Source of the DNA: Litorimonas sp046250185
GTDB taxonomy: Bacteria > Pseudomonadota > Alphaproteobacteria > Caulobacterales > Maricaulaceae
DNA: 64,000 nt
Assembly (NCBI RefSeq): GCF_046250185.1
Contig: NZ_CP176469.1
Strand: one strand, 5' to 3'
The notes beneath the pieces are model-generated. The model was not told where the DNA came from and ran no database searches. It saw only the letters and a program-made list of their open reading frames with translations. Positions 8,767 through 17,723 of the stretch are shown here, piece after piece (within the stretch, counting starts at the first letter, position 1; each line of letters starts with the position of its first letter). Both the position numbers and the translations under genes were made by a program.

Positions 8767-9678
8767 TTAGCGAGCAGGCTCTAGCGTGCGAGCAATGCGG
8801 AAACCATAATCATCATAGCGATAATCCGTCACATAACGGATCCGCGCGCCCTTGCGCATTTGGTAGCCGTGCGTAACCCAAGAGCCGCCCTTCATCACGC
8901 GGAACTTACAGTTCCCGTTCTTGCGGGCTTTCCCATTGGTCGGCGCGCCCTCATGTGTCGGGCTCCAGCAATCTTCGACCCACTCATAGACATTCCCGTG
9001 AACATCGTAGAGACCAAAATTATTCGGTGCGAAACTGCCGACAGGAAGCGTTTTGCGCAAATATCGGCCAGTTTTATTGACGCCATATGGATTTGCGCCG
9101 TCGAAATTAGCGTCTTGGGCAGAAATTGCGTGGCCCATCGCAAATGGGCCGCCACTATTGGCTGTGGCAACATATTCCCATTCTGCTTCTGACAGGAGAC
9201 GGTATTTCAGTCCCGTAGATCGGTTTAGCCATCGAATATAGCTCTGCACATCATCATAGCTAACATTGGTGACAGGGCGCTTGCCCTTCCCCCAACCTTT
9301 ATCCTTAGGGCGATAGCCCCGGCATCCGCCACCCGCGAGGCAATTATTCCAATCATCAAAGGTGACTTCGAATTTGCCGACTTCAAAGCGGTAGGGAATG
9401 TTGACTTCGACCTGCGGCCCTTCAAAGCGTTGCCGTTTGGCCTGTCCTCGCGGCGAGCCCAGCATGACCTTACCAGGTTGGATCGTCACCATATTCATCT
9501 TCGCGGGCGAAGGACGAGAATGGCGCAGATCGTAAGCAGGCTTTCGTATAGTCGCTGGCGGCATTGTTATTTTCGGTGTGAATTGATCAGGCGAAGCTGG
9601 ATCAGCAAGACATTCAGTGGGCACGACGACTGTCGCCCCCGCCCATAGAATCGCGCACAATGTTTCAATCATTCTCAT
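8767..9678 (-). CDS. FGE/SUMF1-fold exported protein, catalytic cysteines absent
   Basis: A 303-residue protein with an N-terminal signal peptide (about residues 1-25) and a formylglycine-generating-enzyme-sulfatase domain: VTIQPGKVMLGS, FEVTFDDW, PVTNVSYDD, RLLSEAEWEYVA, GLYDVHGNVYEW, VMKGGSW and YGFRIAR. In true FGE the segment after GGS[FW] has a Cys-x4-Cys pair that oxidises sulfatase cysteines. Here that stretch reads SWVTHGYQMRK, so both cysteines are missing. Many bacterial FGE-fold proteins are non-FGE binding or unrelated enzymes, and this is probably one. No sulfatase gene is nearby. Confidence 0.85.
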   Translation of the reverse strand: MRMIETLCAILWAGATVVVPTECLADPASPDQFTPKITMPPATIRKPAYDLRHSRPSPAKMNMVTIQPGKVMLGSPRGQAKRQRFEGPQVEVNIPYRFEVGKFEVTFDDWNNCLAGGGCRGYRPKDKGWGKGKRPVTNVSYDDVQSYIRWLNRSTGLKYRLLSEAEWEYVATANSGGPFAMGHAISAQDANFDGANPYGVNKTGRYLRKTLPVGSFAPNNFGLYDVHGNVYEWVEDCWSPTHEGAPTNGKARKNGNCKFRVMKGGSWVTHGYQMRKGARIRYVTDYRYDDYGFRIARTLEPAR

Positions 9679-9796
9679 TTAGGCCACCCCCATCAGGCCC
9701 CCCTCTCGAATAGATCAAAAAATCGCGTATCATGCGATCATATTTGGGGAGTGCGCTTAATGAAGTCCTAAGAGGATGAATGTCTTTCTTGGCCCG

Positions 9797-10627
9797 TTAG
9801 TGATTATGACCAGGGTTTGTGCGCGCGAGTTTACGCATGAGGCCAGGCCAGACGAGATTATCACCCATGCCTGGCACAAAGGCGGCTGCGCCTTGCATAT
9901 AGACGCGGTCGCCCATCTCTGCGGGCTCCTCGATCAAGTGTTCTTCACCGCCCACGCTTTGCGCAAAAATCTGCGCCTTGCAGGCATTTTCCAAGAAATA
10001 CATGCGCAGAAATGCCGTGCCACACGTCGGCCCCAAAGTCAGCGTGCCGTGATTGCGCAGCATTAACAGGCTCTTTGCGCCAAGATTCTCGACGATGCGC
10101 TCCCGCTCTTCTAGCTCCAGCGCAATGCCCTCATAATCGTGATAGGCGAGATCATTATAGACCTGCATCGACATTTGTGTGTAGCGGCGCAGACCCTTTT
10201 TCTGCGCACTGACAGCCATGCCGTAAGGCGTGTGGACATGGATCACGCAACCCGCATCTTTACGCGCCATATGGACAGCGGAATGGATTGTGAAGCCTGC
10301 GGGATTGATGAAATAAGGTGTGTCTTGGCAGACCTTCCCATTCATGTCGATCTTCACGAGGGCGCTAGCCGTCATTTCGTCAAACATCACACCGTAAGGG
10401 TTAATCAGGAAACGATGCTCGCCGTCCTCATCTGGCAGACGCGCCGAGATATGCGTGAAAACCAGATCCGTCCAGCCATGCATAGCACACAAACGATATG
10501 TCGCAGCGAGTTGCTTTCGCATTGCCCATTCTGCGTCGCTGACTTTGCCTTCAAGACGTTCAATCGCCATGGGATCAGGGATATTAAATCCAGCATCCAC
10601 CTGCATAGCTTGATTCTGGGCGTTCAT
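9797..10627 (-). CDS. Class II aldolase/adducin family protein
   Basis: A 276-residue member of the class II aldolase/adducin fold. The zinc ligands are visible as HVHTPYG and LRNHGTLTLG, with the preceding HISARLPDE segment (TH-x-S-x-R) typical of the family. Such proteins cleave sugar-phosphate aldols or act as decarboxylases; the substrate here is not evident. It lies 33 nt downstream of the DUF3445 gene on the same strand, so the two may be co-transcribed. Confidence 0.88.
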   Translation of the reverse strand: MNAQNQAMQVDAGFNIPDPMAIERLEGKVSDAEWAMRKQLAATYRLCAMHGWTDLVFTHISARLPDEDGEHRFLINPYGVMFDEMTASALVKIDMNGKVCQDTPYFINPAGFTIHSAVHMARKDAGCVIHVHTPYGMAVSAQKKGLRRYTQMSMQVYNDLAYHDYEGIALELEERERIVENLGAKSLLMLRNHGTLTLGPTCGTAFLRMYFLENACKAQIFAQSVGGEEHLIEEPAEMGDRVYMQGAAAFVPGMGDNLVWPGLMRKLARTNPGHNH

Positions 10628-10660
10628 GGCGTCTCTCCTCTTTCTTCAACTATGCCTTAG

Positions 10661-11386
10661 CTAGTCAGGTTTTGGCAAGAGGTCGGGTTTGAATAGCGCG
10701 AGTTCAGCATGGGCCTCGGCAGAGAGGTTGCGCGCGGGGATGACATAGGTGTGAATAGCAAAAACAACAGCGCCCGTCTCTGGCAGACGGCGAAAGGTCT
10801 GCCGCTCTACCCTTACATATCGCGGCGCCGTCGGGTCAATCGGCTTCGCGATGCCCTCCCCGCGCGGTTGATGCAATTCGGGGTCTGTATAAATGAGGAA
10901 GTTTGCGCGACCTAAGGGCTGCTCAACACGGATCGCAGATAGCATACGCTCGACGATCGACGCCACGGGCGTAAATTCGGCAACTGGCGTGTGGATGCTC
11001 GCAATAGACCGCCCGATCTTTTGCCGCACATCCCAGCTGCTAGGGAAGCACATCACGGCTGCAGTCAGGATATGATCATCGCCGCGCTTTTGCAGGATGC
11101 AGAGGTCTTCTTGGATGTTCAGGGCGGCGTCAATCAGCGGATGGGTGTCAGATTTTGGAACACCTATCAGGTCGCGTAACTCTTCGCAGGCTGCATCTGC
11201 CCCGACTTGCGCGACAAACACTGCGTCGCGTTTCTCCCGCAGCAAGTTGCGTCGATACGCCATCTGCGCGTCAAACGTCTCTGACCGTGCAAGCCAGTCG
11301 GCAATCTCCACCCGCTGCATTCCAGGCAGGCGCGCCGTTTGCGGGTCGCGCCAAGCCTGAAACGGCAAATGTGTGTTGAGGATCAT
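10661..11386 (-). CDS. DUF3445 (heme-dependent oxidative N-demethylase-like) protein
   Basis: A 241-residue protein of the DUF3445 family: an N-terminal FQAWRDPQTARLPGMQRV segment and a central MCFPSSWDVRQKIGRSIASIH. Characterised relatives (HODM alpha subunit) bind heme and demethylate secondary amines. Whether this copy is an enzyme of that type is inference; no other HODM subunit genes are adjacent. It lies between ald (24 nt) and the class II aldolase (33 nt), all on the minus strand. Confidence 0.82.
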   Translation of the reverse strand: MILNTHLPFQAWRDPQTARLPGMQRVEIADWLARSETFDAQMAYRRNLLREKRDAVFVAQVGADAACEELRDLIGVPKSDTHPLIDAALNIQEDLCILQKRGDDHILTAAVMCFPSSWDVRQKIGRSIASIHTPVAEFTPVASIVERMLSAIRVEQPLGRANFLIYTDPELHQPRGEGIAKPIDPTAPRYVRVERQTFRRLPETGAVVFAIHTYVIPARNLSAEAHAELALFKPDLLPKPD

Positions 11387-11410
11387 GCCCGCTTATCGCG
11401 GGGGATCAGC

Positions 11411-12523
11411 CTAGAGGCAAGAGGCGGGATCAACCGTCTCCAAGCCCTGCGCTTCGCCCACTGCTGCATAGGTCAGTTTGCCCTCACAGACGTTCAACCC
11501 GTTCAGCAAGTGCTTATCCGCTGCCAGCGCCGCTTTCCAGCCGTGACGTGCGATTTGCTTCGCGTGCGTCAGCGTCGCTGCGTTCAGAGCATAAGTCGAC
11601 GTCCGCGCTACCGCGCCGGGCATATTTGCCACGCAGTAATGCACGATACCATCAACGATATAGGTCGGGTCAGCATGGGTCGTGGCCTTGGACGTCTCAA
11701 AGCAACCGCCTTGATCAATCGCGACATCGACCAACACCGCCCCGTCTTTCATCGTCTTCAACATCTCGCGGCTGACCAGTTTCGGGGCAGCGGCCCCCGG
11801 GATCAACACGGCACCGACGACCATGTCCGCTTCTGCCAAACGCTGCGCCAGAACTGCTGGCGTAGAGCGCTCGACTTGGGCCCGCACACCGAATTCATAA
11901 GAGAGCTTTTCCATAACTTCGTTAGAGCGCTCTAGGATCGTAACATCGGCTTGCATGCCAACTGCCATCAACGCAGCGTTATAGCCAACATCGCCGCCGC
12001 CAATGATCAAGACTTTGCCAGAATTTACGCCCGGCACACCGCCGAGCAGCACACCCCGTCCGCCATTTTCTTTCTGCAGCGCGTTGGCCCCCGCTTGGAT
12101 CGCGAGACGCCCCGCGACTTGGCTCATTGGCTTCAGCAAAGGCAGATCGCCGTAATCATCCGTCACTGTTTCATAAGCAATACAGATCGACTTGGATTTA
12201 ATCAGCTCGGCCGTCTGCTCTGGATCAGGCGCGAGGTGGAGATAGGTGTATAGGATTTGACCGGGACGGAGCATAGCGCGCTCAATCGCTTGCGGCTCTT
12301 TGACTTTGACGATCATCTCGCACTTGGCGAAAATTTCTTCGGCCGTCGCTTTGATCACGGCCCCCTCGGCGATATACTCTTCATCCGTCGCGCCGATGCC
12401 AAGTCCTGCGCCCGTCTCGACCCAAACTTCATTATCGTCTTGGATCAACTCCGCCGCGCTCTCTGGCGTTAAGCCAACGCGATATTCGTGGTTTTTAATC
12501 TCTTTTGGAACACCGATTAGCAT
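11411..12523 (-). CDS. ald: Alanine dehydrogenase
   Basis: A 370-residue NAD-dependent L-alanine dehydrogenase interconverting alanine with pyruvate plus ammonia. It has MLIGVPKEIKNHEYRVGLTP at the N-terminus, YTYLHLAPDPEQT near 95, QAGANALQKENGG, and the NAD-binding VLIIGGGDVGYNAA near 170. A TTG lies upstream at 12538, but it is part of the GGAGGAGG Shine-Dalgarno, so ATG 12523 is the start. It diverges from an Lrp/AsnC regulator with a perfect palindrome between, the classic arrangement for alanine-responsive control. Confidence 0.96.
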   Translation of the reverse strand: MLIGVPKEIKNHEYRVGLTPESAAELIQDDNEVWVETGAGLGIGATDEEYIAEGAVIKATAEEIFAKCEMIVKVKEPQAIERAMLRPGQILYTYLHLAPDPEQTAELIKSKSICIAYETVTDDYGDLPLLKPMSQVAGRLAIQAGANALQKENGGRGVLLGGVPGVNSGKVLIIGGGDVGYNAALMAVGMQADVTILERSNEVMEKLSYEFGVRAQVERSTPAVLAQRLAEADMVVGAVLIPGAAAPKLVSREMLKTMKDGAVLVDVAIDQGGCFETSKATTHADPTYIVDGIVHYCVANMPGAVARTSTYALNAATLTHAKQIARHGWKAALAADKHLLNGLNVCEGKLTYAAVGEAQGLETVDPASCL

Positions 12524-12566
12524 GACGCCCTCCTCCAATATATTTTGTACAAATTACCAAATGCCG

Positions 12567-12586
12567 AATTGAAAGACCTTTCAATT
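12567..12586. promoter_or_regulatory. Palindromic operator candidate between ald and lrp-type gene
   Basis: AATTGAAAG-AC-CTTTCAATT, two perfect 9-nt arms with a 2-nt spacer, in the AT-rich 131-nt divergent promoter region. A direct repeat ATTCAG-N6-ATTCAG follows nearer the regulator. The position suits autoregulation and ald activation by the Lrp/AsnC protein; binding is inferred. Confidence 0.55.
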
Positions 12587-12654
12587 TTTATTGCTTTAAT
12601 CGATAAATTCAGAATATAATTCAGCATATATTTAGTTTTTGGATAAATTATTCG

Positions 12655-13119
12655 ATGATTGATAATATTGACAGAAAATTACTCGATCAACTTCAGCAGG
12701 ATTCTAGGCAATCTATCGCGGAATTATCGGAACATGTCGGCCTTTCGCCCTCAGCGTGCCACCGCCGCATCGGTATATTAGAGAGCAAGGGTGTGATTGA
12801 GCGGTACGCCGCGCGGCTGTCTGGCGAAGCACTCGGCTACAACATGACATTTTACGTAGAAGTCACGCTGGAGGGGCAAAGCGAGAAAATTTTATCAGAG
12901 TTTGAGCGCGCCGCCATGGCCCGCCCCGAAGTGTTGGAATGTTACCTGATGACGGGCAGCGCGGATTATCTGATCAAAGTCGCGGCGCCTGATACGCAAG
13001 AATATGAGCGGCTGTATAAGCGGGTGATCTCCGCTTTGCCACATGTCTCGCGGATACAAAGTTCGCTTGTGATGAAGACGGTCAAACGGTGGACAGGCTA
13101 CCCGCCCACCAAGCTCTAG
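12655..13119 (+). CDS. Lrp/AsnC-family transcriptional regulator
   Basis: A 154-residue feast/famine regulator. The N-terminal winged helix-turn-helix spans about residues 5-50 (DNIDRKLLDQLQQDSRQSI, then VGLSPSACHRRI as recognition helix). The C-terminal RAM/effector domain has VLECYLMTGSADYLIKV. By family it binds DNA as octamer-like oligomers and responds to an amino acid. Divergence from ald points to alanine as effector and ald as target (AldR/BkdR-like logic). It is convergent with the alginate-lyase gene, with only 6 nt between their ends. Confidence 0.93.
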   Translation: MIDNIDRKLLDQLQQDSRQSIAELSEHVGLSPSACHRRIGILESKGVIERYAARLSGEALGYNMTFYVEVTLEGQSEKILSEFERAAMARPEVLECYLMTGSADYLIKVAAPDTQEYERLYKRVISALPHVSRIQSSLVMKTVKRWTGYPPTKL

Positions 13120-13125
13120 TGTAGT

Positions 13126-14040
13126 TTATTTTGGCGGCCCGTGGCGATTGACGAGTTCGTAAAATGTCGCTTGGACATAGTCGTCATCATCCCCAGTCTT
13201 ATTCTGGTTATAAACGCCCGCTTTGAAATACATATATTCATCGCGGTGTGCGTAGCCGCTCTTGCTCATGTCGATGCGATTGCGCGCTACCACTTTGCCT
13301 TGGCGTAGGATATCGACTTGCAAAGCATCGCCGAGTGCCACGATCTTATATCCAAATTTCTCATTCAGCGGAATACCGTCAACGGGATCATCGGCACTGT
13401 TAGAGCGGTCCCCCAGCAGAGGCGTGTAAAACTCACTCTTAGGGTTGTTGATCTCGTGGGCGAAATAGAGTGACCCATTGGTGTGGTGTGGCAGCTTGCG
13501 ATAATAGAGCCGTACAGGTTCGTTATCTTTGGCGTGAATTTGCCCGATAATCACGCGACCGACCTGGCTTTTATCACCCGTTGTCGTCACGTGATTGACC
13601 GCCAGCGTTGCTTCTAGCTCACCGTCAACGCCGCCAGCCTTTTTGCGGTAGCGCTTTGCTGCGGTCGAGAAGACCCAGTTATTTTTACCAGGTTCAGACG
13701 TCTTATGCTTTTTGTTTCCGCGACGCAGCATTTCGCGCAGCTCCGTCCGAGTATATGTCGTATTGGTCGTTTTCGCGCCTTTTACGGGCGCTTTAAAAAC
13801 AATGCCGCCGTCATCAGAGGGGTAAAAATATCGCGGATCGGTCCAGCCATTGGCCAGCTCCGTCTCGCTTATGCTGTCAGATTTCCCATTGCCATCATCA
13901 TCAGACGGCAAGCCCAAATACCAATCGTCTAGCTCAAATGGAGGATAGGACGCATTGCTGTCCTGCGCATAGACATTTGCGGACATACCCGCGCTGGCTA
14001 GGCTCACAATGAAAGCTAAAGTCAGATATTTAAATTGCAT
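13126..14040 (-). CDS. Polysaccharide lyase family 7 (alginate lyase)
   Basis: A 304-residue exported alginate lyase. The signal peptide is MQFKYLTLAFIVSLASAGMS to about residue 25 (NVYA). The PL7 signature blocks are RTELREM, GQIHA and YFKAGVYNQN, providing the Arg/Gln/His/Tyr active-site residues for beta-elimination of alginate. An in-frame GTG at 14061 is upstream, but GGAGGA at 14048-14053 is the Shine-Dalgarno for ATG 14040. A 6-bp hairpin sits directly before this SD. The type I exporter genes follow upstream on the same strand after 119 nt, but the Sec signal suggests it does not need them. It indicates use of brown-algal polysaccharide. Confidence 0.92.
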   Translation of the reverse strand: MQFKYLTLAFIVSLASAGMSANVYAQDSNASYPPFELDDWYLGLPSDDDGNGKSDSISETELANGWTDPRYFYPSDDGGIVFKAPVKGAKTTNTTYTRTELREMLRRGNKKHKTSEPGKNNWVFSTAAKRYRKKAGGVDGELEATLAVNHVTTTGDKSQVGRVIIGQIHAKDNEPVRLYYRKLPHHTNGSLYFAHEINNPKSEFYTPLLGDRSNSADDPVDGIPLNEKFGYKIVALGDALQVDILRQGKVVARNRIDMSKSGYAHRDEYMYFKAGVYNQNKTGDDDDYVQATFYELVNRHGPPK

Positions 14041-14055
14041 ATTTCCAGTCCTCCG

Positions 14056-14072
14056 TCCCACTTAATGTGGGA
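14056..14072 (-). promoter_or_regulatory. Leader hairpin before the alginate-lyase SD
   Basis: TCCCAC-N5-GTGGGA, a perfect 6-bp stem ending 2 nt before the GGAGGA Shine-Dalgarno on the minus strand. It could modulate translation or mRNA stability. On the plus strand it is followed by AAAAAG, so it is not a plus-strand terminator. Confidence 0.35.
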
Positions 14073-14159
14073 AAAAGAATAAACATGTCAATCCAATATG
14101 GTAGAGTTTCCGCAGTTATTGGTAGGGCCAATTTTACAGCGCAATAGCGCGTTGGATTT

Positions 14160-15521
14160 CTACTCTTCGCGGCCCGCACGGGTCATTGCGTCTGACGCAG
14201 GCTTGAGGACATAGCTTAGCACAGACCGATTATCTGTCTGCATAAAGCTCTCCGCTGGCATGCCAGGGATCAGGGTGAGCCCTTCATTTAGGCGGGCAAG
14301 TTCCTCTGGCGGGATTTCTATCCGCACAACGTAATAAGGGTAGCCTGTCACAGGGTCTATCAGACGGTCGGGCGCCACGGACGTCACACGCCCTGTTAGC
14401 TCTGGCGTTTTTCGCGCATTAAAAGCTGAAAGTCGCACATTGGTCGGTTGGCCTTGATAGATTTGATCGATGTCCTGCGGGGCGACTTGTGCCTCGACAA
14501 TCAACTGCGCATCGGACGGAATTATCTGCATGATTTCTTGGCCAGGCGTCACGACGCCGCCAATCGTCGTCACCTGCATATTGTGGATCACGCCAGCCAC
14601 AGGTGCAGTAATATCGATCCGCTCCGTCTTCGACGTTGCTGCCATGAGCTGTTCCAAGAAACCGCTGGCTTCTGCATCGGCTTGGCGGAGTTCGGTCAAG
14701 ACTTCGGATTGGCGATCACGACGCAACTGGCTGATCTGTTGATCCGTCTCGACAATGCTGCCCTCAAGGCGCGCAATATCAGCTTGGTGATTAGCAATAT
14801 CACCTTCGAGCCGCAGCTGTTCACGCTCGAGCGCGAGGACGGCGGGCCTACCCAGATAGCCTTTATCAACCAAGACACGCTTGGCTTTCGCCTCTTCGCG
14901 AATTTTCACGGATTGGCTTTCTTTGGAACTGATGAGCGCGCGTAGACCGTTGATTTGCTCACCCAGTTGTAATTTACGTTCGCGCAGCTGGCTAATCTGT
15001 CCACCAATCGCGATACGGCGCGCTTGGAACAGTTTTTCTTGCCCATCCATTGCCCGCTCAACGCGAGGCTGGCTCCGTGCTACCAACAATGCCTCTGGCC
15101 AGACAATTTGCGAAAGGCCGTCACGTTCTGCTTGCAAGCGATAGACGCGCGCTTGCGTCTCGTTATATTGCAGCGTGACGATCTCGCGATTGGCTTCTAA
15201 CTGCGTCGGGTCGAGACGCATGAGGACTTCGCCTTGCGCCACCGTATCGCCCTCTTCGACCAAAATTTCGCCGACAATACCGCCGTCCAAATGCTGTATC
15301 AGCTTAGGTTTGCCTTCAATCGCAACAATACCCGGAGCCAACACAGCGCCTTTGATCTGCGCCAAAGCGGCCCAGCCGAAGACGCCTATCATCAATGCGG
15401 CTATAGCGATAAAGCCCCAGCGCAGATAAGCCGCATAGGGTTCTTTTTGCGGTTTGGCGGGGTTTTTACCCGCTAGTCCAGCGAGTTGTGCCTGTAAATC
15501 AGGTGGGAGCTGCGCATTCAT
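14160..15521 (-). CDS. HlyD/PrsE-type type I secretion membrane-fusion protein
   Basis: A 453-residue periplasmic adaptor. It has one N-terminal membrane helix (about residues 30-52, WGFIAIAALMIGVFGWAALA), a lipoyl half-motif (VLAPGIVAIEGKPKLIQHL), long coiled-coil helices (about 95-290, rich in Q/E/R) and a C-terminal beta domain with ITAPVAGVIHNM. It bridges the inner-membrane ABC exporter to a TolC-like channel. It overlaps the ABC gene by 4 nt. No TolC homologue or RTX substrate gene is in the window. Confidence 0.95.
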   Translation of the reverse strand: MNAQLPPDLQAQLAGLAGKNPAKPQKEPYAAYLRWGFIAIAALMIGVFGWAALAQIKGAVLAPGIVAIEGKPKLIQHLDGGIVGEILVEEGDTVAQGEVLMRLDPTQLEANREIVTLQYNETQARVYRLQAERDGLSQIVWPEALLVARSQPRVERAMDGQEKLFQARRIAIGGQISQLRERKLQLGEQINGLRALISSKESQSVKIREEAKAKRVLVDKGYLGRPAVLALEREQLRLEGDIANHQADIARLEGSIVETDQQISQLRRDRQSEVLTELRQADAEASGFLEQLMAATSKTERIDITAPVAGVIHNMQVTTIGGVVTPGQEIMQIIPSDAQLIVEAQVAPQDIDQIYQGQPTNVRLSAFNARKTPELTGRVTSVAPDRLIDPVTGYPYYVVRIEIPPEELARLNEGLTLIPGMPAESFMQTDNRSVLSYVLKPASDAMTRAGREE

Positions 15522-17482
15522 GATGCGTCTCCTTTAGAGGCTGGCTGTGCTTTTGGCTTAGCCGTTTTAGACCGTTTCGTCGTTGGCTTTTTTGCGGCGG
15601 TTTTCACAGGCGCTTTACCTTGCCCTGTCAGCATAAACCCGCGATTGGCGAGTGAACTGGCGGGTTGGCGGGGAGCCGTAGACTTGTCTTTGCCAGTGGC
15701 TGCCAGAGCTAAGGCGGGTTTAGCGCTATTGGCATTTGGCGACTTCTGCGCTGGTTTTTGTCCTGACTTGCGCTGTTCCGCTAAAGCGGCCAGTACGGTT
15801 TCCTTGGGGCCAAACAAGTCTTGCTTGCCTTCGCGCAGTGAGAGCAAAGTATCAACGGCAGCGATCGCGCTTGGGCGGTGAGCCATGACAATGACGGTTT
15901 TCTTACGCTGACGCGCAATGGAAATCGCGCGGGTCAACGCCGCGTCGCCCTCTGCGTCCAGACTAGCGTTGGGTTCATCCATGACGATCAGGACCGGGTC
16001 GCCGTAAAGTGCGCGAGCCAGTGCAATACGCTGCATCTGTCCGCCAGATAGCACTGAATACCCCAGCCCCACACGCGTTTCATATCCCTCGGGCAAGCGC
16101 AAAATAAGCTCGTGTACGCCCGCCCATTTTGACGCAGCAACAATAGCTTCGTCCGTGGCATTAGGTTCAAACCGCGCGATATTCTCCGCGATTGTCCCGT
16201 CAAAGAGCTCTACAGTTTGTGGGAGGTAGCCAATGAAACGGCCGATTTGTGTGCGGTCCCACTGATCATAAGTCGCCCCGTCCAAACGGATCGACCCACG
16301 TTGCGGCGCCCAGACACCCACTAGCAATTTCGCCAAAGTGGATTTGCCAGACGCGCTGGGACCAATCACGCCGAGGCCCTGTCCAGGTTCGAGACGGAAG
16401 TTCAGACCATCCACGACAGGGCGCGTTGCACCCGGAGGGCCCGCGCTAACGGCTTCGATTGCTATGACCCCTGTGGGATCTGGCAGTTGCGTGACAATGT
16501 CAGCGATTGATGTTTCTTCGTAAAATTCGTTCAGACGTCCATAAGCATCCTTGGCTGCACCGAAGCTGCGCCACTGACCAATCGCTTGCTGGATCGGCGC
16601 CAAAGCCCGGCCAAGGATGATGGAACCCGCAATCATCGCACCGGGCGTGATGATCTGCTTGATCGCCAAAGCGCCGCCTGCCCCAAGCATGGCGGATTGG
16701 ATAAACATGCGGAAAGCCTTGGTAAATGCCCCTGCCCCGCCAGAGCGGTCGCTGGCTGTGCGCGCATCCGCGCCTCCACGTGCGTTAAATTCGTTCCAGC
16801 GGCGGTGAATATTTTCTCCCATGCCCATCGCTTCGACTGTTTCGGCATTGCGCTGCGCTTGCGCAGCAAAAACCTGCTCTTGCCGCCGCATCTTAATCGA
16901 CTCGACAAGCGGTTTTTTCATACGCGCATTGTTCATCAAAGCTGAAATCGCGATAACCACCGCTCCCGCAATCGCGAGCAGTCCGAGCGTCCAGTGAAGG
17001 AAGAAAATCGCGACGATAAATAATGGCGCGAACGGCATATCGAAAAATGTGCTAGGGCCAGAACCTGATAAGAATTGCTTAAACGTGCTGATGTCGTTCA
17101 ACGGCGTTGACCGCGCCATTTTGCCCCCGCGCACATTGGCGGTGACCCATGACTTGAACGTCGATGCATTGAGTGTGCGCTCGAATTTGTCAGCGACTCG
17201 GACCAAAATACGAGACCGCAAAAAGTCAAAGAAGCCCATAAAAGCATAGAGAAGCGCCATGAGGATCGATATCATCACTAAAGTCGACATAGACCGACTG
17301 CTCAAGACACGGTCATAAACTTGCAGCATGTAGATCGGACCCGTCAGCATTAGCAGGTTGATGAAAACCGATAAAATACCTACACCGATAAAGGCATCTT
17401 TCGCCTCTTTCAGCGTTTCGCCGACGGGGGAACGCAGCCCCGTTTTATCTGCACCATCTGGATTATTGTGTGTCTTCGCCAT
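15518..17482 (-). CDS. Type I secretion ABC transporter (PrsD/PrtD-like) with basic C-terminal tail
   Basis: A 654-residue half-transporter of the PrtD/PrsD type. A six-helix ABC membrane domain (about 30-310) is followed by an ATPase domain with Walker A GPSASGKST (about 375), signature LSGGQMQRIALARAL, Walker B VLIVMDEP and the H-loop in VIVMAHRPSA. The last about 90 residues (from QRKSGQKPAQ onward) are a Lys/Pro/Ala-rich disordered tail not found in canonical family members. It is the first gene of a two-gene operon with the HlyD protein. It exports proteins with C-terminal signals; the cargo is not encoded adjacent. Confidence 0.95.
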   Translation of the reverse strand: MAKTHNNPDGADKTGLRSPVGETLKEAKDAFIGVGILSVFINLLMLTGPIYMLQVYDRVLSSRSMSTLVMISILMALLYAFMGFFDFLRSRILVRVADKFERTLNASTFKSWVTANVRGGKMARSTPLNDISTFKQFLSGSGPSTFFDMPFAPLFIVAIFFLHWTLGLLAIAGAVVIAISALMNNARMKKPLVESIKMRRQEQVFAAQAQRNAETVEAMGMGENIHRRWNEFNARGGADARTASDRSGGAGAFTKAFRMFIQSAMLGAGGALAIKQIITPGAMIAGSIILGRALAPIQQAIGQWRSFGAAKDAYGRLNEFYEETSIADIVTQLPDPTGVIAIEAVSAGPPGATRPVVDGLNFRLEPGQGLGVIGPSASGKSTLAKLLVGVWAPQRGSIRLDGATYDQWDRTQIGRFIGYLPQTVELFDGTIAENIARFEPNATDEAIVAASKWAGVHELILRLPEGYETRVGLGYSVLSGGQMQRIALARALYGDPVLIVMDEPNASLDAEGDAALTRAISIARQRKKTVIVMAHRPSAIAAVDTLLSLREGKQDLFGPKETVLAALAEQRKSGQKPAQKSPNANSAKPALALAATGKDKSTAPRQPASSLANRGFMLTGQGKAPVKTAAKKPTTKRSKTAKPKAQPASKGDAS

Positions 17483-17518
17483 AAGACCTCCGTCTTAAAC
17501 GCAAATTGGATAAAAACT

Positions 17519-17530
17519 AATAAATTTATT
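17519..17530. promoter_or_regulatory. AT palindrome in the T1SS / lptD divergent region
   Basis: AATAAATTTATT, a perfect 12-nt palindrome 37 nt upstream of the type I exporter start. The rest of the 241-nt gap (17483-17723) shows no ORF. A short GCACC/GGTGC hairpin lies near 17685 in the lptD leader. Confidence 0.25.
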
Positions 17531-17723
17531 CAGAGGAATTTGACAATTTTTAGAGACGCATGTCGTCAGGCAGCATGTTGAAGGCAAATGAGCAAATTTT
17601 AACCTGTAAGTCGTGCAAATCTGGTGCTTGCGGCTAGACCCCGCCTCTGCCATTCATTATGGCGTTACGAGTCATGCGCGCCGCACCTTTGCGGGTGCAG
17701 AAATTACGAAGTGAGGCAAATTC

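Noticed and set aside
9776..10066. 96-codon plus-strand ORF with AGAGG before the ATG
   Set aside because: Almost entirely antisense to the class II aldolase; composition not protein-like.
17640..17672. Third copy of the dispersed repeat (GCTTGCGGCTAGACCCCGCCTCTGCC)
   Set aside because: Only the CGCCTCTGCC end matches; the hairpin part does not.
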